Origin: Stenopsyche tienmushanensis
Lineage: Eukaryota > Arthropoda > Insecta > Trichoptera > Stenopsychidae
Assembly: GCA_008973525.1 (NCBI GenBank)
Contig: WACJ01000058.1
Coordinates: forward strand, 1-64,000
Reading direction: 5' to 3'
Length of the DNA stretch: 64,000 nt
Shown: in pieces, positions 13,467-25,149 of the stretch
Position numbering within the stretch: the first letter of the stretch is position 1
Layout of the letters: each line of letters begins with the position of its first letter
Notes under the pieces: model-generated
Seen by the model: the letters and a program-made list of their open reading frames with translations, nothing else
Database searches by the model: none
What the model was told of the DNA's origin: nothing
Program-made: the position numbers and the translations under genes

Positions 13467-13989
13467 AGTTGTTCATCCAGAAAGTAAGGTTACAAAATTT
13501 CTACATGATCGAAAAATGCTTGTGTTTAATCGAAACTCTAAAATATATTAAACTATTCTTCAACGTGATCGCCGTCGAGATCGAGACATTCTGTAGCCGA
13601 GGTATCAGCTTTTGTATACCAGTGTCATAGATCTCCGACTTTTGATTGTATTTTGGATTCTAGGTCACATGGCGATCACAAGCGTCACATGGCGGTCATT
13701 TTGTACTTCTTCTTCAATTTTTAGCACAAGTTCGTCAAAAATCACCGATGATATCCTACTTTTTGTCTCGACATGAGTATCAGTACGGCCTTCTCTGAAC
13801 AACTTAACCCATTTCGTAACATGTTGTCGACTCACCACATCACAACTCAAAAAACAGATGACCGCACGGATCTCGCACGACGCGAGGTGGCGAGAGCGCG
13901 CAACGACCTCTCCTTCGGAAGAATTTACTATGACTGAACAAAATGGCCGATAAACACGTGGCATGCGCTTACTTTCTAGATGACTCTCG
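13467..13989 (-). mobile_element. Mariner deletion derivative with terminal repeats and TA target site
   Basis: Imperfect terminal repeats share CATC(C/T)AGAAAGTAAG at both ends, and the element is flanked by TA at 13465-13466 and 13990-13991. The minus strand encodes the N-terminal transposase region (SCEIRAVICFLSC, VTKWVKLFREGRTDTH, LKIEEEVQNDR), resembling mariner transposases of the SETMAR-like group. The reading then passes quickly to a C-terminal remnant (a region like W-Y-T-K, then ECLD-DGDHVE in shifted frames near 13560-13620). Most of the catalytic DDE/D domain has been deleted, so the 523-bp unit cannot move by itself. It could only be mobilised by a related transposase elsewhere. 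Confidence 0.75.
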
Positions 13990-13999
13990 TACATAAAGA

Positions 14000-14660
14000 T
14001 ATATTATTTTAAACAAATTTTGCTGGAAAAACAAAAATTGCTGCTAATTTTGATTTGATAAATTTAAAATATATTCAAATCAAACAACCAAATAATCTTC
14101 TTCCCAAGGTATCTAATATTTAACGTCGTTGATATTCATACAGGACTTTCTTAGTGATGGAAAATTTAAAATGGTGATATCTTATCACCTGCCACAAGGA
14201 GAGCCTTGAATAAGTTCCTTTTTAAAAAATATTTTTAAGATTTTACAAATTCATTAGTGATCTTACCCGGCTGAGTTTAATTCCGCAATTTGAATTTGTA
14301 TCCGAGCCTTAAAATTAAAAATTCTGGAACTAGCTCACTGTATAAATGGTAAATATTAAGCATGTCTATTTCTGGAAACAAATACGTTTTCATTGTAATA
14401 TATATTTTTTGGGTCCTCGATAATATTACGTATTATATTATGCGAGGAAGAAAATGATACAGGACACTAAACAATCAAATTTTTCTTATGTAGGGCGAAG
14501 CTTCAACAAATATTGACTAGCACTCCTTTGATTTATAGGATCAATAGCCTTTTTTCGTAAGTTAAAATGTGGCTAGTAGAACTGCCTCAGAATATTTCAC
14601 AACAGCAACATAAATAAGCCAATTTTTATGCTGACAAAAAGTAATATTGTGGAAAAATAA
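14000..14660. other. AT-rich spacer, nothing recognised
   Basis: No coding or repeat signal found. Confidence 0.45.
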
Positions 14661-14669
14661 TGTATTATA

Positions 14670-14770
14670 CTGCTCTTAATTAGTTCGTAGGATTTAAAAG
14701 TTTAATTTCTTCATTTGGGGTCGTTTTTTAGTAATAACTTAAGAAAATATCCTACGAACTTACTGAGTGA
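14670..14770. mobile_element. Short inverted-repeat MITE (TCACTCAATAAGTTC family), copy 1
   Basis: The left arm ends TTAGTTCGTAGGAT and the right arm is ATCCTACGAACTTACTGAGTGA. The core contains TTCATTTGGGGTCGTTTTTT, which is shared with the copy at 17927-18011. The terminal arms match those at 16919-17023. About 100 bp, non-coding. Confidence 0.7.
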
Positions 14771-14779
14771 ATATTTTGT

Positions 14780-15585
14780 ATCAAAATTCATCCAAAGTTT
14801 GCTGTTTAGCATAAGCATTTCTCTTATTTTATTCTTGCTGCTCATAACAATACTTTGAAACTTTGAAGAAATTTCAAGACTTTCTCTTTATGGAGATCAT
14901 TATTTCTTAGCGTTTTTAAAATACATAAAAGACGTCAATCTTTAATTTTTTCGAAACATCTTTATTTTATCTTAGATAAAAAGTCTGCAGTCAGATAAAA
15001 TATTTGTAAAAATATTTTCATCTTAGGATGACACATAAAACTTGATGAAAATTTGCTGAAACCACCGATTGAATGAAATAACATCCATGAAAATACATTT
15101 TTACAGGGACTTTCATCCCCATGGTTAAAATTTCAAATACATTTAAAAAGAATCGATGAAGTGAATAAAATGGGCATTTGAGTGCTTCAAGAACTGTATT
15201 CAGATAATAATGAACAGCGAATTTTGCTTCGAGTCTCATCCAAACAAGAATAACATCTCGAAAGGTCTTCATCTGATGAAACTTTTGCTTTTATACCCAA
15301 AATTCATTATCGAGAATTGAATAAATTAATTCAAAGGTTGATAAAAGTACTTTAAGCTTAATTTACTGAAAGTATTATATGCAGCGAAAATCAGAAGTTG
15401 AACTGAAAATATCTACAATATCATCTATAGTCTTCACATTTATCTCCTAAATCATCTACAAGTTCCTAAATAGTCAATATGTATCGATTTTTAACCGTAT
15501 AGTGAATTTATATACTTTTACCAATTCCGTTAAAAGACACTTTTCTTCGCCAAGGTAATTTAAATAAGCTTTATAAGCAGTCTGT
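14780..15585. other. AT-rich spacer with one unremarkable open frame
   Basis: An 84-codon minus-strand frame (15018-15272) has no recognisable domain. No repeat family identified. Confidence 0.4.
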
Positions 15586-15589
15586 TGGA

Positions 15590-16740
15590 AAGTTCATGGG
15601 TTAAATATTTAATAAATTCTCGAATCCTTAACTTTTTTCTTGGGTACGACCTTAATGGTAAGCCATAAAAACTTTATGTACGCATTTGTAGACAGCGTGC
15701 TGTTTTGTATCTCAATCTTTTTTGCAACATTAATATGAAAAAAAATGTAGAGAAAACTTTGTATCTCATTTGAATTTGACATCTCTGACTGTGGTAAATG
15801 TACTTTTGTGTTTGTTCACGGCCCATCCTGATGGTGAAAAATATCCCTCATATTTTACCACGACTTATCAACACCGAGGAGGGTAGAAAAAGAACAATGA
15901 GTTTTGCGGATCTTCCTTCAACCCCAATCGTTTATTTATAACAATCGGACTTGCCGGCCAAAAGGCACAATTTTGAGGCTTTGGATACAATTCATGGAAT
16001 CGGTGGTGTTCAGAATAACAAGTGTCCTACTTAACAATGCCGCATGGGGACCAAAGAGAGCCATCAAACGAAAGCTCAAAACGAAACAGTTGCCCGACAT
16101 AGTTGAATAGTTGTATACTTTTAAAATTATTTTTGAATCAAATGAATCGAAAATGGCAATCGAAAAGCAGATATTTTCACCGTTTTCCGATTTTGCATAC
16201 GTATTCATGCTTGAAAACATCAAAAGAATTGTACTTCGTGTATTTCGGTGGAAACAGTGAATTCATGGATCCCGTCTGAGATTTATGTAGGCTTCAACAG
16301 TTTTTATTTTTGAGCAGAAAAATGGCCATAGTATTTTTTTTTCGCCGAGAGATTTCCTCAGCGGAATCCAAGCAGGAACTTTTTTAATTAAAATATATGA
16401 TCAGCAAACAAAAAATAAACATTTTCAAATAAATTGTTTACGTCGCTCGAAATTCACGACAATGGCCAGATTTAGCCCCATTTATCCGCAACCCAATATT
16501 ATGCACATTAGCCCAAAAATAGTCCCTAACAGATCTTGTTTCACCAAAACATATGGATCTATATGTATAAGAATTTCTATGAAAATAGACAGGCCAACAA
16601 TCCCAAAACTTAGTAGTTAAGTTAGCGACCACATTTAGAAAAACACAAGCTAAGAAAGCTATGTCAAAAGGATCGACTATATTTTCATTGAAGGATCTAT
16701 AAAAGTTCTTGTGGCCAAAAAGTCAAATATGAACCTATTT
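15590..16740. other. Possible decayed DNA-transposon region, unassigned
   Basis: Base composition is more even here than in the flanks, and open frames occur on both strands (15904-16110 plus, 15936-16223 minus, 16438-16632 minus). A segment near 16458-16480 reads RQWPDLAP on the + strand, reminiscent of the PDLAPxD block of mariner transposases. The ends show TCTGTTGGAAAGTTCATGG (15580s) and GTTCTTGTGGCCAAAAAGTC (16703-16722), which might be terminal parts of a Tc1/mariner element. None of this is conclusive. Confidence 0.25.
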
Positions 16741-16918
16741 GTAAATTCAAAAACTTTCGTTTTAATTAAGGTTTTGTTCAATTTTCTGCATTTTTAAAAG
16801 TAAATCCATTTATTTACAGTTAATAAATTTCAGTAAGGTTTTTACAATTGACTAATTTGCAGCATTGGTTAAAATGTAATTTAAAAATATTAATAATCTC
16901 CTACTCACTCATAAAACA

Positions 16919-17023
16919 TCACTCAATAAGTTCATAGGATATAATTCGTCGTAGAACTAATAAAACAGTAAAATTTTGTTATTTTATGACGTTGATGTAT
17001 AATCCTACGAACTTATTGAGTGA
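16919..17023. mobile_element. Short inverted-repeat MITE (TCACTCAATAAGTTC family), copy 2
   Basis: The ends are TCACTCAATAAGTTCATAGGAT and, inverted, ATCCTACGAACTTATTGAGTGA, nearly perfect over 22 bp. The 105-bp unit has an AT-rich core with no coding capacity. The core differs from copies 1 and 3, so they are distinct deletion derivatives sharing one pair of ends. Confidence 0.75.
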
Positions 17024-17029
17024 AGTATT

Positions 17030-17920
17030 AGATACTCTGATACTTGTAAATTTATATATCATATGGACATCAATTACATAGGTAAGATATATTTATTAAA
17101 AAAAGGACACCTGAAAAGTGACTTTATAATCAACGCAAATGTTATAATATTTTTATAAATATGATACATACTTTAATGATTAAATTTATTATATTCACAC
17201 GATCATGTTCGTTTCTAAAATATTCAAAGGGTAGTAAATTTGGTATTTAATAGGATATATTCTCATTTCATTTTAACATTGGGATGTGATTTAGTGCTGT
17301 TCACAATTTCTCAATTCTGACAACGTCAACTTGAATACAATTAAATCAAAGTCAACGAATTGAACAAACGAGCTTCTTGGTCCAATAAATTATCTCATAA
17401 GTAAATATTCGATGATCAAACTAAAGTAAACGAAGCAGAACGCCAGACATCTTACAATTTCGGCCAAGCATGTCATACGAACAATGAAAACATTAAAACT
17501 ACGAAATTTGGATCATTGGAAATATTCATATTTTTGAGTGATCATATCGATCCAGATTTATGGTGATTTTCTAATAAATACATTTTTTTAAATTTGTTGG
17601 CATTCGTTAATTGATGATTATTTTTCATATTTTGCTAACAATCTTCTTGAGATGGATTTAAATAGGGCTATACATTTAGCGTTTAAATCATATGCAACAC
17701 TCTTGAAATGGGCATTGGAAATGTGCTCAGTTTTTGTAAAAATAGTTTCAATAAATACTTTCGAATTAATAACGTTAATCGTATACCGTATTTAACCATC
17801 GATCTAGAACATATATATTATAATACTATGCTTCCCGTGCGTAATGTGTTAAAATGAAATATATTTATGAAATGTTGAATTTATGGGGATGGCGACACAT
17901 CTGGAAAGTTTTATTCATAA
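17030..17920. other. AT-rich spacer, nothing recognised
   Basis: No supported feature. Confidence 0.45.
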
Positions 17921-17926
17921 AATGTA

Positions 17927-18011
17927 TCACTCAATAAATTCATAGGATTTTTTCATTTGGGGTCATTTTTTCGCAATTTCACCCAAAAAATCCTACGAAC
18001 TAATTGAGTTA
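17927..18011. mobile_element. Short inverted-repeat MITE (TCACTCAATAAGTTC family), copy 3
   Basis: The left arm is TCACTCAATAAATTCATAGGAT, preceded by TA at 17925-17926. The right arm is ATCCTACGAACTAATTGAGTTA. The core includes TTCATTTGGGGTCATTTTTT, as in copy 1. The 85-bp unit can fold into a hairpin. Confidence 0.72.
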
Positions 18012-18019
18012 CATTTTAA

Positions 18020-19350
18020 ATATATGCATTGATTTTTAAAAATTCACTTGAACTTCTAATTGCCAAAATGAAGTCGTTATCCAATATCTATCTTCCTACC
18101 AAAACTTAACTACTAGTTAAAAACGTTTTTTTCTTTAAATATACTTCATCGTATTTCTTATATTCGCACAATTATTAATTTAACCGACATATTCAAACAT
18201 TGATTGCAAATGAATTTTAAAACTGTAAATTTAGCGGGTATATAAATGTTCTTCATTCTAAACTTGTAAAGCGATCCAATTATATATGGCATTTTGATGT
18301 GAGACAGTTCTAGAGTTAACTTATTAATAATTAATGATCGATGCAATTGATTTAGCAGCATTATAAATTTACCGTACATTACCATGGCACAGTTTCCTAG
18401 TGACCCATATACGAGCTTCCGAATTTATAAATTATTCAAAAACGCAGCAGTATTATTTATCGAACATTTTCTCATGGACTTGGCATTTCTCGAGCATTTA
18501 CTCGTACATTAAGAATTCAGCAATAACACAAAGTGGATGTCCCCGAGACCTCTTATTACCCGAAATTGTATTATGGAATCCAATTGAAAATTTCTTCACA
18601 GCGTTTAACCTTATCAGACCCGAATCAAATTTTCGTCTATTGAGTCATTTTTTAGCTCCCATTATTCGTATCAATCCGACCGTTTTCATGAATGCTAAGA
18701 TTCCAATTTTCGCATACGAAGCAACATATCAAAGTGTGCCATACGAACAAGAACTTTGAAAATTAGACGATTCTGTTATTTCGCAACTTCAGACATCTTC
18801 ACGTGACATTCGAATAATCGAGTCGTAAGCATTAATTCGAAATAACATTTTCACGTGTGCCAAACTTCAGCATTATAGACTTAATTGACGTCATATGGCT
18901 TGTAATCGTACGTAATAATTTAAATTGGGGAACTGATTTCATTCACTGTCTATTTTGGTGTTCTAAATTACTGTTCGTCGTTTAAAAATGCAAATTTACT
19001 GCTTCATTACGCCAGGCAATTATATTCAAACTGATAATCGTTATCTAGAATTATTTTGTCGAAATATTCTTTTTGCAAAGATTTTTACCACAAAATATGT
19101 ATTAATTTTAGACTTGGATAAAAAAAACAGATTCTTATTTGCTGCCTTAGTGCAATTTATGAAAATTTATTTGGAACCCAAATTCTTTGGTTATTTAATG
19201 AACCAATGCAATGGAAGTATTTTTGAACTAATAACCATATACAATCAAGTTCAATTGACAATTTTCTGATTGTTTGAAAAAATAACCTGATTCTACTAAT
19301 CCAATTTATTTTAAGATTGTTTTTAAAGTATCTTTCACCATTTTTAATAT
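18020..19350. other. AT-rich intergenic stretch with chance-like open frames
   Basis: Frames of 119 codons (18400-18759 plus) and 93 codons (18988-19269 plus) have AT-rich codon use and no recognisable domain. I do not support them as genes. Confidence 0.4.
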
Positions 19351-19356
19351 GTTTGT

Positions 19357-19690
19357 GCTTCTTCTGAATATAACTCTAAGATATGTAAAAAGCATATTTT
19401 TAATAAAACACTCTTAAGAGAGAAGATTGCTTAAAAAAATAGGAAATTTGAAATTGAAGCTTTTCTACAAGCCTTAGAGTAGAAATGGTACTTATTTTCT
19501 TTGGTTCGCAATTTTGCTTTAGGCATTTTAACCAAATTGTTTTCTAATGCTTGCTAAATGGACCCAAGATTTGCATCCGTAATTTAAGCCTCATAAGAAA
19601 AGAATTTCAATTTTAACGATGTTTATAACAAATATTTACTCAGTGTTTATTATTTTTCACACGAAATGTCCGATTTTATAAGAATATTAT
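19357..19690 (+). repeat. Dispersed repeat of unknown class, copy 1 (pairs with 35755-36060)
   Basis: This aligns by eye over about 310 bp with 35755-36060 in the same orientation. Shared landmarks in order: TAACTCTAAGAT, then CATATTTTTAATAAAACA, then GAAGC(T/C)TTTC, then (A/G)CTTATTTT, then ATTTTACTTTAGG-like, then TTTTAATTTTAA(A)CGAT-like, then GAAATGTC(C/T)GATT(T/C)TATAAGAATAT. There is no obvious coding sequence or terminal repeat. Confidence 0.6.
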
Positions 19691-19699
19691 ATAATATGA

Positions 19700-21945
19700 A
19701 CAAACCAGTTTGATATCTATATGGTTGAGGTAAATTCCTTGATGCAATACCGAAAATATCTGTGATTTTATAAGCGCGGTTTCAATTTTATTCTGTCGAC
19801 CTAAAAGGAAGTCTTGCCAAGTTTCGATAATAAATTAAACCTAACGATATGAATGACATATTTTAGGTTTCGCACGAAATTGCTGTGTATAAATTGTGCA
19901 TCGGGGGATCAAATATGACCCCATTTCTTCCTTTTATTTCATGAGTGAGCTAAATAAGTATTTATTTTGAAACATATTGTGTAGTGGCTTCGTGTCACTT
20001 AAGAGCTGTAGTAGATATTATATGGGTCAAAAATATTAAATAAATATTTAGGAGTAAAAAATTATATGACTAACTTGTATTTATTAATATAAAAAAATAC
20101 ATGTGAAATTAATGTTTAGATTACAAATAAAAATACCCTTTTAATATTAAAATCAAATATATTCAGGATACAAGGGTTGATTTTTTGTATCGGGATATTT
20201 CTTTCTGTTATCTTTTACCGACAAAAACGATTGTCATCAATTTATTATATTCCTCCATAAGGCAACACCACCCTCAGACATATCATTCACTAACCGCATA
20301 TAATGGACCATTTTCTTTGCGGCCTCAAAATCAGAGTCATCATTCCAAAAACAACATCTTTATTCAAAAACTGTGATGAGATACCCAGTATCTGGAAAAA
20401 TAGTAAAAAGTTGTTAGTCACAAAATCTTTGGGGGAGGGAGTTTTTCTCCCTTTGTTCACCCAAAAAGATGTCCCTGCTTATTATTGCGGAAATATCCCT
20501 CTGGAATGTTTTTTTTAAGTGAAAGAAATATATCTACCTTTTTTTCTATTATTCGATTTTTCCAAAGAGTTATTTTTTTCCAAAATCCTGTAATTTTGTC
20601 AATGGATGTCAATTTTTTTTCGTTTTTTCATTCATTCTTAAATTCTATGAATCGACATAAAACTTTACCCCCAGATAACCACCTGACTTCAATGTGAAAA
20701 AGCAAACACTTGTATTTAGCTTCCATAGAAATGCAAAGATTTTTAAACATGCGTGTTTTTAAAGGTCTTGATTTTATGAAAAAGCTCCCATAATATTTTA
20801 AATTGTTCTAAATTTGAAGAAATATAATCAAAAACATATCCTGTCGTATGATCGGTAAGTTCTTTGCAGCATAGATATTGATTGATCCAACAGGGGCTGA
20901 AAACCAGTATTTTATATATATATTATTTCTGTGAAAATACATATGTCTTTCACTAATATTTAAATAGGAAAATTTCCAAGCAATACATAGCTTTAGCTAT
21001 CTATTTAGCACGATGAAGATCATTAAGTTTCCTAAATGAAACTCTTTTTTCAAAAATTCCTCACATTTAAATGATAGAAAGATTCAGCAGCTCTTTAGAG
21101 TCATCTCGAGGTTGATATACTTGTTGATTTTGAGCAAAGATATCCTGTCTGCATAAACATTTTCTATAATTTTTGAGGATGTAATATCATTAATTCATGT
21201 TTTATAATAAAAAGGTAACTCTGACTGATGTAGATTTGGTGTTGATTGGCCGATAATTCGAATATTGGTTTTATTTCTAGTTAATAAACTTTCGCTACTG
21301 CTTATGGACGCCATGATAAGTTAAAATAAATTCTTGTAATAAATACATGTAAATATCAAAGTCATGAAGAATTTTGGTAGCTAAATATATAATAATATCA
21401 TTGAATCGATTTAACGTTTTAATGCTTTTCATATTTTACTGCCTATTTCGACATGTTTCCACGATTATATAATCCTTATAAATAGGGAGGTTGTAAATGT
21501 CGCCAAATATAGCAGAACATTGCCAAAAATTAATCCGATGTTGAATCTGGAACCTATGTAAATGTGGATAATGATGTTAATATTAAGTTCAGAATTCTTG
21601 TGAAAATCAATATTGAAAGACTAATCGGATGTGAATGATGGCGCAAATTAATGTACCTGTATTAATATGTACTTTCTTTGAAGTATATATTATATTTGTT
21701 GGATATAGGAGTAAAATTAAATGTATTAATATTTTAAATGTGGAGAAATGTCGATAAACTAGGGAAACAAAGTTAAACAACACAATTGAAATATATTTTC
21801 TTGAAAATTCGGTAGCCGATATGAAGTAACCTGGATAAATCCTTGACCTATATTATAATATTCACGTCCTATATTCTTACATTAAAATATTTAAAAGGTC
21901 ATATTCATATGATTTCGATAAAAATTCAATTGATTGCAATTTTAT
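19700..21945. other. AT-rich intergenic stretch, nothing recognised
   Basis: Three overlapping short frames at 20185-20697 (63-71 codons) show no motifs. No repeat match found within the window. Confidence 0.4.
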
Positions 21946-21949
21946 AAAT

Positions 21950-22290
21950 TCATGCTGTAAATATATAAATATATTCATGTAAGGCGATGTGGAAAATTAG
22001 CATATTTTTTTCAGAAGTTTTCAGAGCGTGTGCAATCAGAATCGCTCCTTTAGTGTAATGTGCAATCACTGTGTCATCGAATATTCCGAAAACGACAGGA
22101 TGATTCAATTTTGTATATTTGTGATCTGATCCCATCCCATCGTAGGACGTCGTTGGTTTGGGAGGCTTTCGGGGAGTTGGGCGTTGAGTCGGGGGGCTTC
22201 GCCTTCTTGCTGTGCGTGCTTCAGTCGACAACTTGCGTTGCGCCTATCTACACCATTTTATACACGAATCTTCGACCACAAACACACTAA
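21950..22290. other. GC-rich islet with opposing open frames
   Basis: Around 22120-22250 the GC content rises sharply within an otherwise very AT-rich region. The minus strand is open for 93 codons (22231 to 21950), starting with a basic proline-rich stretch (TARRRSPPTQRPTPRKPPKP). The + strand also carries 65-76-codon frames. No domain is recognised. It could be a promoter or first exon of an unmarked transcript, or a transposon piece. Confidence 0.3.
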
Positions 22291-22299
22291 AACACAACA

Positions 22300-23860
22300 A
22301 AGTGATCCGATTTATCGGATGTGTCCATGTGAAAAGTATAGACAGTTTTGTGATCCGAAAAATGTGCAAGTACGTATGTGATTTTATGCTTATTAATACT
22401 AAGAACGATTAGAAAACCGCAACGGTCTATCAGAAGCGATGAAATATTTTTCAATAAATTTGTATTTTATCCATCTTAATTTTATCTTAAACACATCAAC
22501 GATACATTCATCACAAATTTAAAAAAATAACAATGCATACTATGTAAAGAAATTTTTTTGTATGATCTCCATTTGCCGTATCGATGATAAAAATATTATA
22601 TGTAATTGATATTTGAAAATCTTCTTTACATTTTCAATTCTGTATTTTTGTATTATAGGCACTCTGCAAAGCATTAATAATAAATTAAATAAGACCCAAT
22701 TCATTCGGGATGAATTTCGGCTAAATCTCAAAATTCACACAAGTTCAAACCAAAATCCAACATCGACATTAGCAATGAATTATTTATTATTTTAAAAATA
22801 TTTTTTATTATTATTTATTTCGTCGATATATGCGCATGCGCATAATAGAACCCCTCCCATTAAATTGTTTCATCAGCGCTTCTAAAATAATCTATTTAAA
22901 TCTGGCTCAATGCATTTTTTTGTTCCATGTCTGCTGAGCAAAAATTACTGCACTATTAGTAAATATGCCGGCGAAGAATTTGGCGTTTAACAAGCCAGAC
23001 TTCATCCATCTTCTCGGCGAAAAAAATGAAAGTACATCTTAATATAGCAGCTTCAAATTCACATTCAATTTCAACAACAGCAGATCTTATTAAGCCTGGC
23101 TAAAGCTACTTTTCCCAAATGCACCCATTTACACTTCCTTTTCAGCTATCTATAGCACAATCAAGTTAATTGTGTTGATGTAATTAAATTTACCATCAAA
23201 AGCATCATTATTAAATTTGCCATCAACAATTCGATATAATAAAAGCCTCCGAAAGCTCCACATTCAATTGCGCGGCATTAACTCGAATATAAATACATCT
23301 TACAAGCTTTTATGCGCTCTCATGGCTTAAATTACAATCAATTCATAGCGAAATTCTCGTGAGATCCTAATGAGATTTAAAATAAATCTTGTTGATATAT
23401 CCATTGTGAAATGAAGACATCCCGTTTAATATTGCGCACGAGAACAATACATATCAAGACTTATGGATCTTATATACAATTCGCATTTTATCATCAAATT
23501 TTATAAATATAAGATGAATCTTGCCCTTTAACGATATACTTAATACCCATTTGTAATACATTGAAATAATTGCCTTATTATATTATATTATGGGGTAATA
23601 AGGTAAGATAAAAAAGTCCATACATAATAAGCAGCCAAATTTAGATAAAAAGATTGTATATTTTTTTACATTTTGGTGCTTAATTTTTAAAGGGCGTGTG
23701 CGTAATAAAAGCACTACCCTTTTTTCCATGAATCAAATATTAATGCTTTTTAAGCAGCTTCTGGTTCAATTTTATCGATCGTTGATAAAAAAAATTCATA
23801 TAGCTTTTAATAACTGAAGGTAGTTCGTGCAGCACCTTAATGACTAATTTATTTACATCA
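22300..23860. other. AT-rich intergenic stretch
   Basis: No gene supported. It contains a palindromic TGCGCATGCGCA site, listed separately. Confidence 0.4.
22831..22842. promoter_or_regulatory. Perfect NRF-1/EWG-type palindrome
   Basis: TGCGCATGCGCA is a perfect 12-bp palindrome matching the known NRF-1 consensus (ewg in Drosophila). CpG-containing sites are rare in this AT-rich window. It lies about 6.5 kb upstream of the first coding exon of the receptor gene. A function there is only possible, not shown. Confidence 0.3.
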
Positions 23861-23868
23861 ACAAATCA

Positions 23869-23905
23869 TTTACATTACATTACATTACATAACATTTACA
23901 TTACA
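23869..23905. repeat. (TACAT)n-type microsatellite
   Basis: Consecutive TACAT pentamers with one interruption (TACATAACATTTACATTACA). Confidence 0.85.
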
Positions 23906-23965
23906 AGATGGGAGATTTTGAATCTGAATCAATTAGTATTTTCTTTGAATATTATCTTAACTTAA

Positions 23966-25140
23966 GGGGTCATCTTACTTTGACGCTTAAAAAATCATTA
24001 AAATGTATATATTATATCGTTTTTAAAAAATCAAAATGAAATGTCAAAAAAGATACAAATTCGCAACGTTCATCAGTTTTTTTCATTCAGGCTTACCTGA
24101 AACCAAAACTCAAAATGATTCTTAATCTGTATGAGTGTTGCTATTATATAACAGTCAATTAGCACTTTAACAGCAGTAACAAAATGGCGCTGGTTTGAAT
24201 AAAAGTTTTGAAAAAAACACTTTTTGGGGTGTATTTTTTAAAATAAAGCATAAGATAAAATAAATATTTTGACCTGATTTTGCGAACTGCTATAGCCATA
24301 TGTGTTTAAAATAAGCTTATAAAATTCCAGACCAATCAGCGACTTGGATTTTCTAAATTCTTTCAACACCACATGCAAAAATGTCGCTTCGATAAAAAGG
24401 CGTTTAAAGTTTTAGTACTTAAAAATTATTGAAAAGGAAAACATACTATTAAGCAGTGAATCCAGTTTCATAAAGCAATCTTTCAGCTATCTTAATATCA
24501 TATTTTTTGGCTGATCGAGCTTCTCTGCGAACTGTTCTAGTTTTTTTAGAAGATTCGGAACCTCGGGGTTGGCAAGGCGTATAAGGCATTTGAACCAATT
24601 GTAATCCCATGATGACCATTTTCCTTAAAATAGGTTCAAATCCTTCTTTAAAAATGCAAGCTGTAGTATGTATCGCGATTTCCAGTATTTTTGCCACAAA
24701 AAATATGTTTCAGAGATCACACGGACGCGTTGAAACTCTCATTGGTTTTTTGGGTATTCAAACCAAGGCATCTTTCCAGTAAACTATCAGACGATAATTC
24801 TTCATTAATGGGTCTTAAAATTGCTAAACTTCCTCTTTGAAAGAGGGAGGATGCTTTTACAAACATAACGATCTTGTAGTTGCATGTTTTTGTCATTCGC
24901 ACCAAAAATCTGAGCCTTCCGCACAGTGTGAATGTTGAGGGGCTTCATCAGTCGAAATTTTATGAAAGTAATGGCTTTTCTCATATTTTTTATTGAGTCA
25001 GAATATGGCGGATAACTAAGCTAAAGTAATTAGATAAATCTTTTATCAATTCATCAGTTAGCTGTTCGATTTTCGAAGCACTTCGTACAGAGCTCTTTCT
25101 TTTTGCGCCCTCAATATCCACTTGCTTATTCGCCTTTTAA
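23966..25140 (-). pseudogene. TTAA-flanked Kolobok/Mutator-like transposase remnant, copy 1
   Basis: The outer edge GGGGTCATCTTACTTTGACG directly follows TTAA (23962-23965). On the minus strand, decayed coding runs from about 25130 to 24449. An IEGAKRKSSVRSASK segment comes first, then HKISTDEAPQHSHC and GSDFWCE followed by a stop or frameshift. Next are LLERCLGLNTQKTNESFN and, further on, KILEIAIHTTACIF. The C-terminal RREARSAKKYD and AERLLYETG match the other copies. The C-x-G-x-TQNxNESFN block and the preceding SWC/FWC block are typical of transposase-like proteins annotated as Mutator-like in arthropods. The TTAA target suggests the Kolobok superfamily (inference). Several frame breaks mean it cannot make an intact protein. 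The far terminus was not found. Confidence 0.65.
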
Positions 25141-25149
25141 AAATCTGTT

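Noticed and set aside
15590..16740. Possible complete Tc1/mariner element
   Set aside because: Only a weak WPDLAP-like block and doubtful ends. I could not order transposase motifs, so it is listed only as an uncertain region.
18400..18759. 119-codon + strand frame
   Set aside because: AT-driven residue use (I, F, Y, N, S) with no motif. Not distinguishable from random.
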